From NCBI GenBank assembly GCA_024650045.1, contig JANKMU010000003.1:1-50727 (forward strand): a stretch of DNA of 50,727 bases, written 5' to 3'. Shown here piece after piece: positions 7,715 to 15,743 of the stretch. Positions within the stretch are counted from its first letter, which is position 1. Each line of letters begins with the position of its first letter. The notes beneath the pieces are model-generated. The model saw only the letters and a list, made by a program, of their open reading frames with translations. It was not told the origin of the DNA and did no database searches. The translations under genes were made by a program, and so were the position numbers. This DNA comes from Mycoplasmatota bacterium (GTDB taxonomy: Bacteria; Bacillota_I; Bacilli_A; Acholeplasmatales; Acholeplasmataceae).

Positions 7715-8605
7715 ATGATTAGAATCAACAATGTGTCTAAAACTTATCCCAACGGGACAGAAGCACTAAAAAATGTAAGTTTAGAAATAAAAGAAGGAGA
7801 ATTTGTCGCTATTTTGGGTTTATCAGGGGCAGGGAAGTCAACTCTGTTAAGAACAATAAATCAAATTATCCCTGTATCAAGTGGTCATATTGTTTTCGAT
7901 AATGTAGATAAAAAAACCTTCAAAATGTATGGGGATAATCCACAAAATACAATAGATAAAAAGATTGCCAAAGGCGAGGATATTAACATTGATGAGTTGG
8001 ATTTAGAATCAATTGATATTACAAAGCTAAAAGGTAAAGATTTAAGAAAAATGCGTACACAAATTGGTATGATTTTTCAAAGTTTTAATATAATAAAAAG
8101 AATGTCAGTCTTGCAAAATGTTTTATCTGGACGTGTTGCGTACCACCCAACTTGGAGAACTATTCTAGGAATTTTTCCGGAAGCAGATAAACAAATAGCT
8201 TATCAAGCTTTAAAAAAAGTTGATATTTTAGAGAAGACTTATGGTCGAGCAAGTGAGTTATCTGGTGGACAAATGCAACGTGTTGCAATCGCAAGAAGTT
8301 TAGCACAACAAGCTAAGATCCTTTTAGCTGATGAACCAGTTGCATCATTAGATCCAATTACAACATTTGAAGTTATGGAATTTATTAAAAAAATAAATGT
8401 TGAAGATGGAATTACGACAATAGCTAATCTTCATCATGTCGATTTAGCACTTAAGTATGCCTCACGTATTGTAGGTGTTCGTAATGGCGAAATCGTTTAT
8501 GATATATTGGTCAAATCTAAAAAACAAAATGAAATTATCAAGGATTTAGAAAAAGTTTATGGACGTCCAATAAGCGATGAAGATTTTGTAGGAGAAGAAG
8601 AATGA
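7715..8605 (+). CDS. phnC: Phosphonate/phosphite-type ABC transporter ATPase
   Basis: 296 aa nucleotide-binding subunit. It shows Walker A GLSGAGKST, Q-loop IGMIFQSFN, signature LSGGQMQRVAIARSL, Walker B ILLADEPVASLD and the H-loop NLHHVD. The PhnC-type sequence TKLKGKDLRKMRTQIGMIFQ is clear. Compared with usual PhnC it carries an extra stretch of about 35 polar residues between the first beta sheet and the Q-loop (around DNA 7910-8020, TFKMYGDNPQ ... ELDLESI). AAGGAG at 7701-7706 fixes ATG 7715; the in-frame upstream start at 7679 would lie inside the hairpin loop and has no RBS. The stop codon TGA overlaps the next start as ATGA. Confidence 0.92.
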   Translation: MIRINNVSKTYPNGTEALKNVSLEIKEGEFVAILGLSGAGKSTLLRTINQIIPVSSGHIVFDNVDKKTFKMYGDNPQNTIDKKIAKGEDINIDELDLESIDITKLKGKDLRKMRTQIGMIFQSFNIIKRMSVLQNVLSGRVAYHPTWRTILGIFPEADKQIAYQALKKVDILEKTYGRASELSGGQMQRVAIARSLAQQAKILLADEPVASLDPITTFEVMEFIKKINVEDGITTIANLHHVDLALKYASRIVGVRNGEIVYDILVKSKKQNEIIKDLEKVYGRPISDEDFVGEEE

Positions 8606-9396
8606 TTGAAGGTACAGATGCAATCATACTAAAACGTCCAAGAAGACTCAAGTTTTGGATGAATGTTGCTATCGTGGTATTTCTTATCTTTGGTAGCGCA
8701 ATTTTTGCAGGGTTTAATATATTTGAAGTATTTAGGAATATTTTTTCTAGTACAAGGTTATTGGGAAGAATGTTTTTTCCGCCTGATTGGGATTATATTC
8801 CTAGAATTATACCATCCTTACTAGAGACAATTCAAATGGCAATTGTTGGTTCGTTTGTTGGTGCGATTATGGCTTTTCCGGTGGCATTATTTGCTGCTGA
8901 CAATTTTATTAAGAATAAATGGTTAAATTTACCTACAAGATTTATTCTAAATATTTTTCGTACGATTCCAGCACTTGTATTGGCATCATTATTTGTTGCT
9001 GTTTTTGGAATTGGTAGTTTCGCTGGTATTCTTGCTCTGGTTATTTTTTCTTTTGGTTTAATATCGAAAATGTTATATGAATCTATCGAGTCTATAGATT
9101 ATGGCCAAGTTGAAGCTGTGTTATCACTTGGAGGTAATAAAATTCATGTGTTAAGATATGCAATTATTCCTCAAGTTCTTCCACAATATGCATCATATAC
9201 ACTATATGCTTTTGAAGTAAATGTTAGAGCAGCAGCTGTTTTAGGATATGTTGGTGCTGGTGGTATTGGGCAAATATATGAACGAGCATTGGCTTTTAGA
9301 ATATTTGATCGTGTTGGGATGATTGTTATTATTTCATTTGTTGCAGTTTTGGCAATTGATTTTATATCATCTAGCATTAGAAAGAGGTTGGTATAA
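8602..9396 (+). CDS. phnE: Phosphonate/phosphite-type ABC transporter permease 1
   Basis: 264 aa inner-membrane permease of the PhnE family with about six hydrophobic segments. The cytoplasmic EAA-type loop reads SIDYGQVEAVLSLGGNKIHVLRYAIIPQ, and the region RTIPALVLASLFVAVFGIG is typical of PhnE. It is translationally coupled to phnC (ATGA overlap) and to the second permease (TAATG overlap). With the paralogue downstream it should form the membrane heterodimer of the importer. Confidence 0.92.
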   Translation: MIEGTDAIILKRPRRLKFWMNVAIVVFLIFGSAIFAGFNIFEVFRNIFSSTRLLGRMFFPPDWDYIPRIIPSLLETIQMAIVGSFVGAIMAFPVALFAADNFIKNKWLNLPTRFILNIFRTIPALVLASLFVAVFGIGSFAGILALVIFSFGLISKMLYESIESIDYGQVEAVLSLGGNKIHVLRYAIIPQVLPQYASYTLYAFEVNVRAAAVLGYVGAGGIGQIYERALAFRIFDRVGMIVIISFVAVLAIDFISSSIRKRLV

Positions 9397-10199
9397 TGGA
9401 CAATCAAATGATTATATTACCTAAAAAACCAAAAGAAAATAAATTATACAAAACTTTAATCTATATTATTGTTATCTCAATAATTGTTTGGGGCTTTGAA
9501 TCTATTAATTACAAAGGTATCATGGCGACAGCTGCAGGAACAATTACCGGTATGTTAAGGGGATTAGTCAATCCGGATTGGGCTTATATTACCAATACGA
9601 CTATAGATGGATTGCCTAATGCAGTCTTAGAGACAATAGCAATTGCAATTAGTGGTACTTTTGTATCTGGTGTGCTAGCAATTCCATTTGCTTTGTTAGC
9701 TGCTCAAAACATTGTTGGTGAAAGATGGTCAAAAGTAGGGAAGTTCATCATAACTATGATTAGAACATTTCCTGAACTAATACTAGCACTTATATTTATT
9801 AGTGTGGTAGGACCAGGAGCACCAGCTGGTATATTGGCTTTAGGTGTTCACTCTATTGGCATGTTAGGTAAATTATATAGCGAATCTATTGAAAGTATGG
9901 ATATAGGTGTTAAAGAAGCGATTGAATCATGCGGTGGTAATCGATTAGAAGTACTATTTAGAGCAGTTATTCCTCAAGTTGCACCAGAATTTTTGAGTTA
10001 TACATTGTTTAGATTTGAGATCAATATGAGAGCAGCATCTACTCTAGGTTTGGTAGGAGCAGGTGGTATTGGTGCACCGTTGATATTTGCTATTAGAGCA
10101 AGAGGTTGGGAAAGAGCATTTACAATTGTTATCGTCTTAATTATTACAGTTACAGTTATTGATTTAATCTCGAGTCGAATTAGAAAGAAATTAGTATAA
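9396..10199 (+). CDS. phnE: Phosphonate/phosphite-type ABC transporter permease 2
   Basis: 267 aa paralogue of the preceding permease, with the same segment order: RTFPELILALIFISVVGPG in the core and the EAA-type loop SMDIGVKEAIESCGGNRLEVLFRAVIPQ. The start codon shares one base with the stop of the first permease. Two phnE-like genes in tandem are usual in PhnCDE1E2 systems of Gram-positive bacteria and mollicutes. Last gene of the operon; a terminator follows. Confidence 0.92.
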   Translation: MDNQMIILPKKPKENKLYKTLIYIIVISIIVWGFESINYKGIMATAAGTITGMLRGLVNPDWAYITNTTIDGLPNAVLETIAIAISGTFVSGVLAIPFALLAAQNIVGERWSKVGKFIITMIRTFPELILALIFISVVGPGAPAGILALGVHSIGMLGKLYSESIESMDIGVKEAIESCGGNRLEVLFRAVIPQVAPEFLSYTLFRFEINMRAASTLGLVGAGGIGAPLIFAIRARGWERAFTIVIVLIITVTVIDLISSRIRKKLV

Positions 10200-10226
10200 A
10201 ACACATAATAAATCATGCAGTAATTA

Positions 10227-10260
10227 AATCGCCATGTAGTATGGTGATTTTTTTATTTTT
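10227..10260 (+). terminator. Terminator of the phn operon
   Basis: AATCGCCAT (10227-10235) pairs with ATGGTGATT (10241-10249), one G-U pair, loop GTAGT, followed by TTTTTATTTTT. Confidence 0.85.
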
Positions 10261-10324
10261 TCTAGTAAATACACTTTAAAAAAAGACTACTGTTATATAT
10301 AAATATGTAATATTAAATAAAATA

Positions 10325-10363
10325 AAAAAAGCGCTTTCATTTCTCCTTTGAGTATGTTACAAT
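10325..10363 (+). promoter_or_regulatory. gdh promoter with a cre-like site
   Basis: TGTTACAAT (10355-10363) is an extended -10 element. A cre-like sequence, read on the minus strand as ATGAAAGCGCTTTTTT (10325-10340), covers the -35 region and matches the CcpA consensus except at the CA near its end. This would fit catabolite repression of a degradative glutamate dehydrogenase. CcpA itself is not in the window. Confidence 0.45.
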
Positions 10364-10461
10364 GTAATTGGATTGAAGATGAAATAGACTTCAAGCGTAT
10401 AAAAAAAGTTTATAGATTCATAGGGATTTATAGTCTCTTTTTTATCGCGCGAACTATATAA

Positions 10462-10483
10462 TATAATCAATTAATTGATTATA
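10462..10483. promoter_or_regulatory. 22-bp perfect palindrome before gdh
   Basis: The half-site TATAATCAATT is followed directly by its exact reverse complement AATTGATTATA, ending just upstream of the AAGGAG ribosome binding site. The 5' leader upstream also has a TTGAAG/CTTCAA stem (10373-10394). The palindrome may be an operator, or an mRNA hairpin that controls access to the RBS. Confidence 0.5.
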
Positions 10484-10500
10484 AAAAAAGGAGAATTAAG

Positions 10501-11790
10501 GTGAAGGAAAAAGGTTATAATGCTTATTTGACTGCACAAAAACAATTTGATCATGTTGCTGAAAACATTAATCTAGATGAAGCAACAAGAGATTTGTTGC
10601 GTCAACCAGGAAAAGAGATTCATATTACAATTCCTGTGAAAATGGATGATGGAACAACTAAAATATATAAGGGATATAGAATTCACCACAACGATGCTAG
10701 AGGTCCTGCAAAAGGTGGTATTCGTTTTCACCCAGAAGAAACTGTAGATACTGTAAGAGCACTATCAATGTGGATGACATGGAAATGTGCTGTTGTAAAT
10801 ATACCTCTAGGTGGAGGAAAAGGTGGAGTCATTTGTGATCCACGAGAAATGTCTTTAGGTGAACAAGAACGTTTATGTAGAGGTTATGTAAGAGAATTAT
10901 CAGTAAACGTGGGTCCAGTTATTGATGTTGCTGCACCTGATGTTATGACTAATGCACAACATATGCTTTGGATGCTTGATGAGTTTGAAACTATTTATGG
11001 TGGACATTATCCTGGAGCAATTACAGGAAAACCAGTTGGTATGGGTGGTTCTTTAGGCCGTACAGAAGCAACTGGTTATGGTGTTGTATATACCTTGAGA
11101 GAAGCACTAAAAGTATTAGATATTGATATCAAATCCACAAAAGCAAGTATTCAAGGTTTTGGTAAAGTTGGCAAATATGCGGCGAAATTATATCAAGAAT
11201 ACGGTGGAATTGTTGTAGCTGTTTCTTGTTGGGATATAGATGACAAAAAATCATATACTTTTAAAAATGAAAATGGTATAGATATCCATGCATTAGAAAG
11301 AATATCTAATGGATTTGGTACGATTAATAAAGATAAAGCAGTAAACGAATTAGGTTGTGAGGTTTTAGAAGGTGAAGAATGGATTAAGCAAGATGTAGAT
11401 ATCTTAATGCCATGTGCATTAGAAAATCAAATCACTACTGAAACATTAAAACATGTAAGTAAACGAGTTAAAGTCATTTGTGAAGGTGCAAACGGTCCTA
11501 CTTCAACAGAAGCAGATGAAATTATTCAAAAGAAGAAAATATTTATGATTCCTGACTTTTTATGTAATGCTGGTGGTGTTACTTGTAGTTATTTTGAACA
11601 AGTACAATGTAACACAAATTATTACTGGCCACTCAAAGAAGTTCTTGAAAAGCTTGATCGAAAAATGACTGAGGCTTTTCATGAAGTATACAATTTAGCA
11701 GTAAAAAAAGACCTTTATATGCGTGATGCAGCTTACGGTATCGCAATCAAACGTGTTGCTGATGCTGTTAAGATGAGAGGTTGGGTTTAA
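10501..11790 (+). CDS. gdhA: Glutamate dehydrogenase
   Basis: 429 aa, the length and sequence type of the hexameric NAD-preferring RocG/GudB enzymes of Firmicutes. It oxidatively deaminates glutamate to 2-oxoglutarate and ammonia. Visible are the substrate-binding and catalytic block KGGIRFHPEE ... WKCAVVNIPLGGGKGGV, the catalytic Asp in IDVAAPDV, and the nucleotide-binding motif GFGKVGKYAA. The start is GTG with AAGGAG 8 nt upstream. It is monocistronic between a promoter with a cre-like site and a strong terminator. RocD at 1-2.3 kb supplies glutamate and semialdehyde, so the pair suggests amino-acid catabolism. Cofactor preference cannot be fixed by eye, and rocG or gudB would be equally valid symbols. 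Confidence 0.95.
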   Translation: MKEKGYNAYLTAQKQFDHVAENINLDEATRDLLRQPGKEIHITIPVKMDDGTTKIYKGYRIHHNDARGPAKGGIRFHPEETVDTVRALSMWMTWKCAVVNIPLGGGKGGVICDPREMSLGEQERLCRGYVRELSVNVGPVIDVAAPDVMTNAQHMLWMLDEFETIYGGHYPGAITGKPVGMGGSLGRTEATGYGVVYTLREALKVLDIDIKSTKASIQGFGKVGKYAAKLYQEYGGIVVAVSCWDIDDKKSYTFKNENGIDIHALERISNGFGTINKDKAVNELGCEVLEGEEWIKQDVDILMPCALENQITTETLKHVSKRVKVICEGANGPTSTEADEIIQKKKIFMIPDFLCNAGGVTCSYFEQVQCNTNYYWPLKEVLEKLDRKMTEAFHEVYNLAVKKDLYMRDAAYGIAIKRVADAVKMRGWV

Positions 11791-11801
11791 TCAATAATAA
11801 A

Positions 11802-11837
11802 AAAAGTCTAGAAATCACATTTGATCTCTAGACTTTT
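11802..11837. terminator. Bidirectional terminator between gdh and the ZIP transporter gene
   Basis: AAAAGTCTAGA (11802-11812) pairs with TCTAGACTTTT (11827-11837), and ATCA/TGAT pair inside. The A- and T-rich ends serve both convergent genes. Confidence 0.85.
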
Positions 11838-11854
11838 CATATTGATTTAATTAA

Positions 11855-12652
11855 TTAAATAAATAAAACCAGTGATGCAGCCATAATAATCATTCCGATA
11901 ACAAGACCATAGATGGCAATATGATGCTCACCATGTTTTTCAGCTGTTGGTAAGAGTTCATCAAGTGAAATATAGACCATAATACCAGCAACCATTGCAA
12001 ATACAATACCAAACAAGGATTCACTCAATAATGTATAAAGCAAGAAAAATCCAATAACAGCCCCAACTGGTTCAGCTAAACCTGATAAAAAAGAATACAT
12101 AAAAGCTTTCTTCTTAGATTTTGTAGCATGATAGATTGGTACAGCCACAGCGATACCTTCAGGAATATTATGGATTGCGATTGCTACAGCAATACTAACC
12201 CCTAATACTGGAGATTCAAGTGCTGCGATGAATGTGGCTAACCCTTCTGGGAAATTATGAATTGCGATTGCTAAAGCAGAAAACATGCCCATTCTAAGCA
12301 ATTCGTTTTTCTCAAGAGTTGCATCATCAACGTTTAAGCCTTTTGGCTCATGGGGATTTTGAGCTTTTGGAACGACTTTATCTATAAATGCAATTAAGAA
12401 AACACCTAGAAAAAATGATAAAGTTGTGTAAAGGTATCCTAAGCGAACACCATAAACAAGACTTAAAGAATCAAATGCTTTAGGGAATATTTCAATAAAA
12501 GATACATAAATCATAACTCCAGCACTTAACCCTAGTGCAAAAGCTAAGAATTTTTTTGAAGATGCTTTTTTGTGAAAAGCAATGATACCACCAATACCAG
12601 TAGATAGACCAGCAAATAGTGTAAGTAAAAATGGAAATATATATTGACTCAT
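11855..12652 (-). CDS. zupT: ZIP family metal transporter (ZupT type)
   Basis: 265 aa, eight predicted membrane helices. The two metal-site helices carry HNFPEGLATF and HNIPEGIAVAVP, the canonical ZupT TM4/TM5 motifs, followed by SGLAEPVGAVIG. It imports Zn(II) and often other divalent metals such as Fe(II), Mn(II) or Co(II) down the gradient. The start ATG has AAGGAGA just upstream on the minus strand. It is divergent from the cysteine desulfidase gene, and a 14-bp palindrome in its leader suggests metal-dependent repression. Confidence 0.92.
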   Translation of the reverse strand: MSQYIFPFLLTLFAGLSTGIGGIIAFHKKASSKKFLAFALGLSAGVMIYVSFIEIFPKAFDSLSLVYGVRLGYLYTTLSFFLGVFLIAFIDKVVPKAQNPHEPKGLNVDDATLEKNELLRMGMFSALAIAIHNFPEGLATFIAALESPVLGVSIAVAIAIHNIPEGIAVAVPIYHATKSKKKAFMYSFLSGLAEPVGAVIGFFLLYTLLSESLFGIVFAMVAGIMVYISLDELLPTAEKHGEHHIAIYGLVIGMIIMAASLVLFI

Positions 12653-12684
12653 AACTGTTCTCCTTGTGTAAAAGTCCTAGAAAT

Positions 12685-12698
12685 TAAGGTATACCTTA
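12685..12698. promoter_or_regulatory. 14-bp palindromic operator candidate for zupT
   Basis: TAAGGTATACCTTA is a perfect palindrome placed just downstream of the zupT -10 box, where a bound repressor would block transcription. Its form (TAAGG-N4-CCTTA) recalls metalloregulator half-sites of the DtxR/MntR kind, but this is a resemblance only. Confidence 0.5.
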
Positions 12699-12709
12699 TT
12701 TCTGTATTA

Positions 12710-12738
12710 AGTATAACATTATTAAAAATAAAATTCAA
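12710..12738 (-). promoter_or_regulatory. zupT promoter
   Basis: On the minus strand TTGAAT (plus 12733-12738), a 17-nt spacer and TATACT (plus 12710-12715) preceded by TGT form an extended -10 promoter. Confidence 0.75.
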
Positions 12739-12807
12739 TAAGAAAACAAAAAAAATAAACCATGATAGTCCAAAATAAAAATATCAATCAATTATGAGGT
12801 AAATACA

Positions 12808-14073
12808 ATGGATCAAATGACTGCTAAAAAAATACTAGAAAGCAATATTGCTAGAACTATTGGATGTACGGATATAGGTGTAGTTGGTTATATTGCATCG
12901 ATTGGTGCTTATATTTTACGAAACAAAAAAATCCAGTCCATTCATTTAACTATGAGTGATGAACTATACAAAAATAGTGTCAATGTTGGTGTTCCTGGTC
13001 TTAAAAAAAGCGGTCTCAATCAAGCGCTTGCTTTGGGTGTATTACTAAAAAATCCAAAAGAACAATTAAGCGTTTTTGAAAGTGTAACTAATAATGATAT
13101 TGATCAAATCGAATCTTTACTCAAAGAGATATCTGTCAAAATCGATCACTACAAATATGATGATACTGTCTTATATGAAGAACTATTAATGACATCAACA
13201 GAAGGTGATGAAGTTAAGATCGTGATTAAAGATCACTACGATCATGTCGTGAGTGTTGAAAAAAACGGTGAAAAATTGCATGAGTTTGAGCGTAAAGAAT
13301 TAATAAGTAGAGTTAATAAGTATAAAATACAGTCTTATGATGAAATCTATGATTTTGTGGTTCAAAATGATTTTTCCGGATTAGAAGAATTATTTAGAAT
13401 TGCAGAAATTCAATATGAAAACTCTCGTATTGAACTTAAAAAAGCAGGTAGAAACTTTTTGGTTGAAAACTTGACTGACGTTCAAAAAGCTTGTACTTTT
13501 GAGTTATCCAATTTTCTCAAAGAACATATTGAGGTTTCTTCAAGAAAACGTATGATTGGTGACATATTTACTGTTTACGGTGTTGCCGGGAGTGGCAATT
13601 TAGGTATCGGTACACTTGTAACACCGATGTTTTTAAGCGATGCATTTCAATTGTCACAACAAAAAAGAGAACAACTCATTGTTTTATCTTTTTTAACAAG
13701 TGTTTATGTGAAGCAAGAAATGAACATAGTAACAGTTTTATGTGGTACTGGGCACGCAACAGGTTCAAGCACTGCTGCTAGTTTTGTTTTTAGTAAGAAT
13801 GGAACAAGAACTCAGATAAAAGACGCCATCAACTTATATTTATCAACTTCAATGGGTTTTGTATGTGATGGTGCGAAAGTATCATGTACATATAAAGTAT
13901 CATTTGCAGCAATGAATGGTATGATTACAGGCAATATGGTCATGGATCAATCTATTAGTTGTGATGGATTTGGTTTAAATAAAATTGATGTTGATGAAAC
14001 CATAAAAAATTTAGGCAAACTTAATAATGAGATTCTTAACACAGCCAATAAAGGTATTATTTCGCTTATCTAA
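12808..14073 (+). CDS. cyuA: L-cysteine desulfidase (CyuA/YhaM, UPF0597 family)
   Basis: 421 aa, related to the serine dehydratase alpha chain. The family enzyme breaks L-cysteine into pyruvate, ammonia and hydrogen sulfide with a [4Fe-4S] cluster and no PLP. Cysteines at 20 (IGCTD), 312 (LCGTGHATG), 353 and 360 (VCDGAKVSCTYK) correspond in order and spacing to the conserved cluster and catalytic cysteines. The glycine-rich VAGSGNLGIGTL block is also present. The start ATG is preceded by TGAGGT. It is monocistronic and divergent from zupT. Cysteine desulfidation may serve catabolism, detoxification or sulfide supply; the sequence does not tell which. Confidence 0.88.
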   Translation: MDQMTAKKILESNIARTIGCTDIGVVGYIASIGAYILRNKKIQSIHLTMSDELYKNSVNVGVPGLKKSGLNQALALGVLLKNPKEQLSVFESVTNNDIDQIESLLKEISVKIDHYKYDDTVLYEELLMTSTEGDEVKIVIKDHYDHVVSVEKNGEKLHEFERKELISRVNKYKIQSYDEIYDFVVQNDFSGLEELFRIAEIQYENSRIELKKAGRNFLVENLTDVQKACTFELSNFLKEHIEVSSRKRMIGDIFTVYGVAGSGNLGIGTLVTPMFLSDAFQLSQQKREQLIVLSFLTSVYVKQEMNIVTVLCGTGHATGSSTAASFVFSKNGTRTQIKDAINLYLSTSMGFVCDGAKVSCTYKVSFAAMNGMITGNMVMDQSISCDGFGLNKIDVDETIKNLGKLNNEILNTANKGIISLI

Positions 14074-14087
14074 TAATTTTTCAAATT

Positions 14088-14109
14088 AAGCGGATGTTTC
14101 GCTTTTTTT
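14088..14109 (+). terminator. Terminator of the cysteine desulfidase gene
   Basis: AAGCG (14088-14092) pairs with CGCTT (14100-14104) and T-rich sequence follows. The stem is short. Confidence 0.65.
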
Positions 14110-14212
14110 ACTTTATGAGAATAAAATAACCTTATAAATAACATTAAACTAAAAAAGTATATAGAAAAAACGTTTACATTATTCAAGTATATTGATCAAC
14201 TAAAAAAAGTTC

Positions 14213-14241
14213 TTGAAAGTTGTCTAGGGTTGTGCTATTAT
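14213..14241 (+). promoter_or_regulatory. Promoter of the antiporter gene
   Basis: TTGAAA (14213-14218), 17-nt spacer, TATTAT (14236-14241) with TGC directly upstream: a good vegetative promoter with extended -10. Confidence 0.75.
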
Positions 14242-14276
14242 TGATATGGCATATCCCGAGAAAGAAGATGAATTAA

Positions 14277-15611
14277 ATGCTAATTTTAGCTGCTGAAGCT
14301 ACTTCATGGTCTTACCAACTGATTTTATTGTTAAGTATAACAATTATCATTGGTTTATTTGCAGGTCGCTTTTTTGAGCGTAAAAGAATTCCTAACTTAA
14401 CAGCTTATATATTAATTGGGCTTATTTTTGGTGGTATTATTGTATGGACAGGACATGCAGATATCGTCGAAGCTTTTGAGGTCATCATTAATATTGGTAT
14501 TGGATTTATAGCGTTTAGTATTGGTCTTGAATTGAATTTTAAAAAGATTAAAAAACGTACAAGAGAAGTTATTATTGTTACATTGTTTCAAGCAATGTTT
14601 GCTTTTATACTTACTTTTTTTGCGTTATATATATTGGTCTTACCATTGCATATTGCTTTATTGATTGGATCTCTTGCGATTGCAACCGAACCAGGACCTA
14701 TTTTATTAATTACTAAGAAAATGCATGCATCAGGTCCATTAACGGATACATTAGTTCCGCTTCACGGTGTAGAAGATTCAATTACGATTATGTTATTTGG
14801 AATTACACTATCATATGCTGTATCGGTTGAAAAAGGATCGGCATTTGGATTTATGGAAATTTTAACAGGACCTGTTCTTGAAATTGTTTTTTCTTTAATT
14901 ATTGGTTTAGTTATAGGATATATATTAGTAAGAATTATTCGTTACTTGAAATATGAAGATGTTGAAAAGGATGTTGTTATATTAATTTCAACAATTGCTG
15001 CAATTCTTGCATCAATAGCAATTGCAAGTAGTGGTTTTGATATTTTTGGAATTCATGTACATTTATCTCCAATTTTATTACCAATGGCTACTGGTATTTT
15101 CTTTTCTAATTTATCTTCTGATTTGGCAAAGCATGAAACAGAAAGAATTATGGATTTATTCTCAGCGCCAATTTTAATATTGTTTTTCTCATTGCTAGGT
15201 GCTGAAATTGTTATTCTACTAGCTGTATCACTTGAAATGATTGATCTAATTTTGATTTTAGTTGTATCATTAATATATGTTGTTATGAGATTTTTTGGTA
15301 AACTTGGAGGATCTTGGGTAGGTGGTAAAGTTGCACACTCGGATGCTTCAGTTACACGATACTTAGGTTTTTGCTTATTGCCACAAGCCCAAGCAGCTAT
15401 AGGTTTAGCGTTTTTTGCAAGAAGTAGTTTAGCAGGAACTGTTTACGGGACTATGATCTTAATTGTGATTATGATTTCAACAATTGTTAATGGATTGTTT
15501 GGACCATTAGGAGTTAGACATGCATTGATGCAATGTCATGGTGTTGACGGCAACTTCTGTAATATTGTACATTATGCTAAAGCAGACCCGGAGCGTCATC
15601 ATCATCATTAA
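14277..15611 (+). CDS. CPA2-type cation/proton antiporter
   Basis: 444 aa with about 12 hydrophobic segments, one membrane domain and no TrkA-N or TrkA-C domain. The FFERKRIPNLTAYILIGLIFG start and the paired unwound-helix motifs place it in the CPA2 monovalent cation/proton antiporter group. The usual unwound helix and acidic pair are represented by IATEPGPILLITK and GVEDSITIMLFGI, so the second site is Glu-Asp rather than Asp-Asp. The protein ends in a natural run of four histidines (ERHHHH). A stop codon lies in frame directly before ATG 14277, so the start is firm although the RBS (GAGAAAGAAG) is weak. It probably exchanges Na+ or K+ for protons; the ion is not decided by sequence. Confidence 0.85.
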   Translation: MLILAAEATSWSYQLILLLSITIIIGLFAGRFFERKRIPNLTAYILIGLIFGGIIVWTGHADIVEAFEVIINIGIGFIAFSIGLELNFKKIKKRTREVIIVTLFQAMFAFILTFFALYILVLPLHIALLIGSLAIATEPGPILLITKKMHASGPLTDTLVPLHGVEDSITIMLFGITLSYAVSVEKGSAFGFMEILTGPVLEIVFSLIIGLVIGYILVRIIRYLKYEDVEKDVVILISTIAAILASIAIASSGFDIFGIHVHLSPILLPMATGIFFSNLSSDLAKHETERIMDLFSAPILILFFSLLGAEIVILLAVSLEMIDLILILVVSLIYVVMRFFGKLGGSWVGGKVAHSDASVTRYLGFCLLPQAQAAIGLAFFARSSLAGTVYGTMILIVIMISTIVNGLFGPLGVRHALMQCHGVDGNFCNIVHYAKADPERHHHH

Positions 15612-15640
15612 CTAAAATAAGAAATGATTCATCACATATA

Positions 15641-15661
15641 AAAACCATTCGTGGTTTTTTT
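15641..15661 (+). terminator. Terminator of the antiporter gene
   Basis: AAAACCA and TGGTTTT close on a TTCG tetraloop and run into a T tract. Confidence 0.85.
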
Positions 15662-15743
15662 ATTTTTAGCAATCAAATTGTAAAAATGGTATACTTTATG
15701 TGTACTATTTTTATAATGAAAGATATATAAGGGATGTTAATTT

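Noticed and set aside
14277-15611. C-terminal tetra-His as an engineered tag
   Set aside because: It is continuous with chromosomal sequence, followed by the natural stop and terminator, and no vector sequence is visible.
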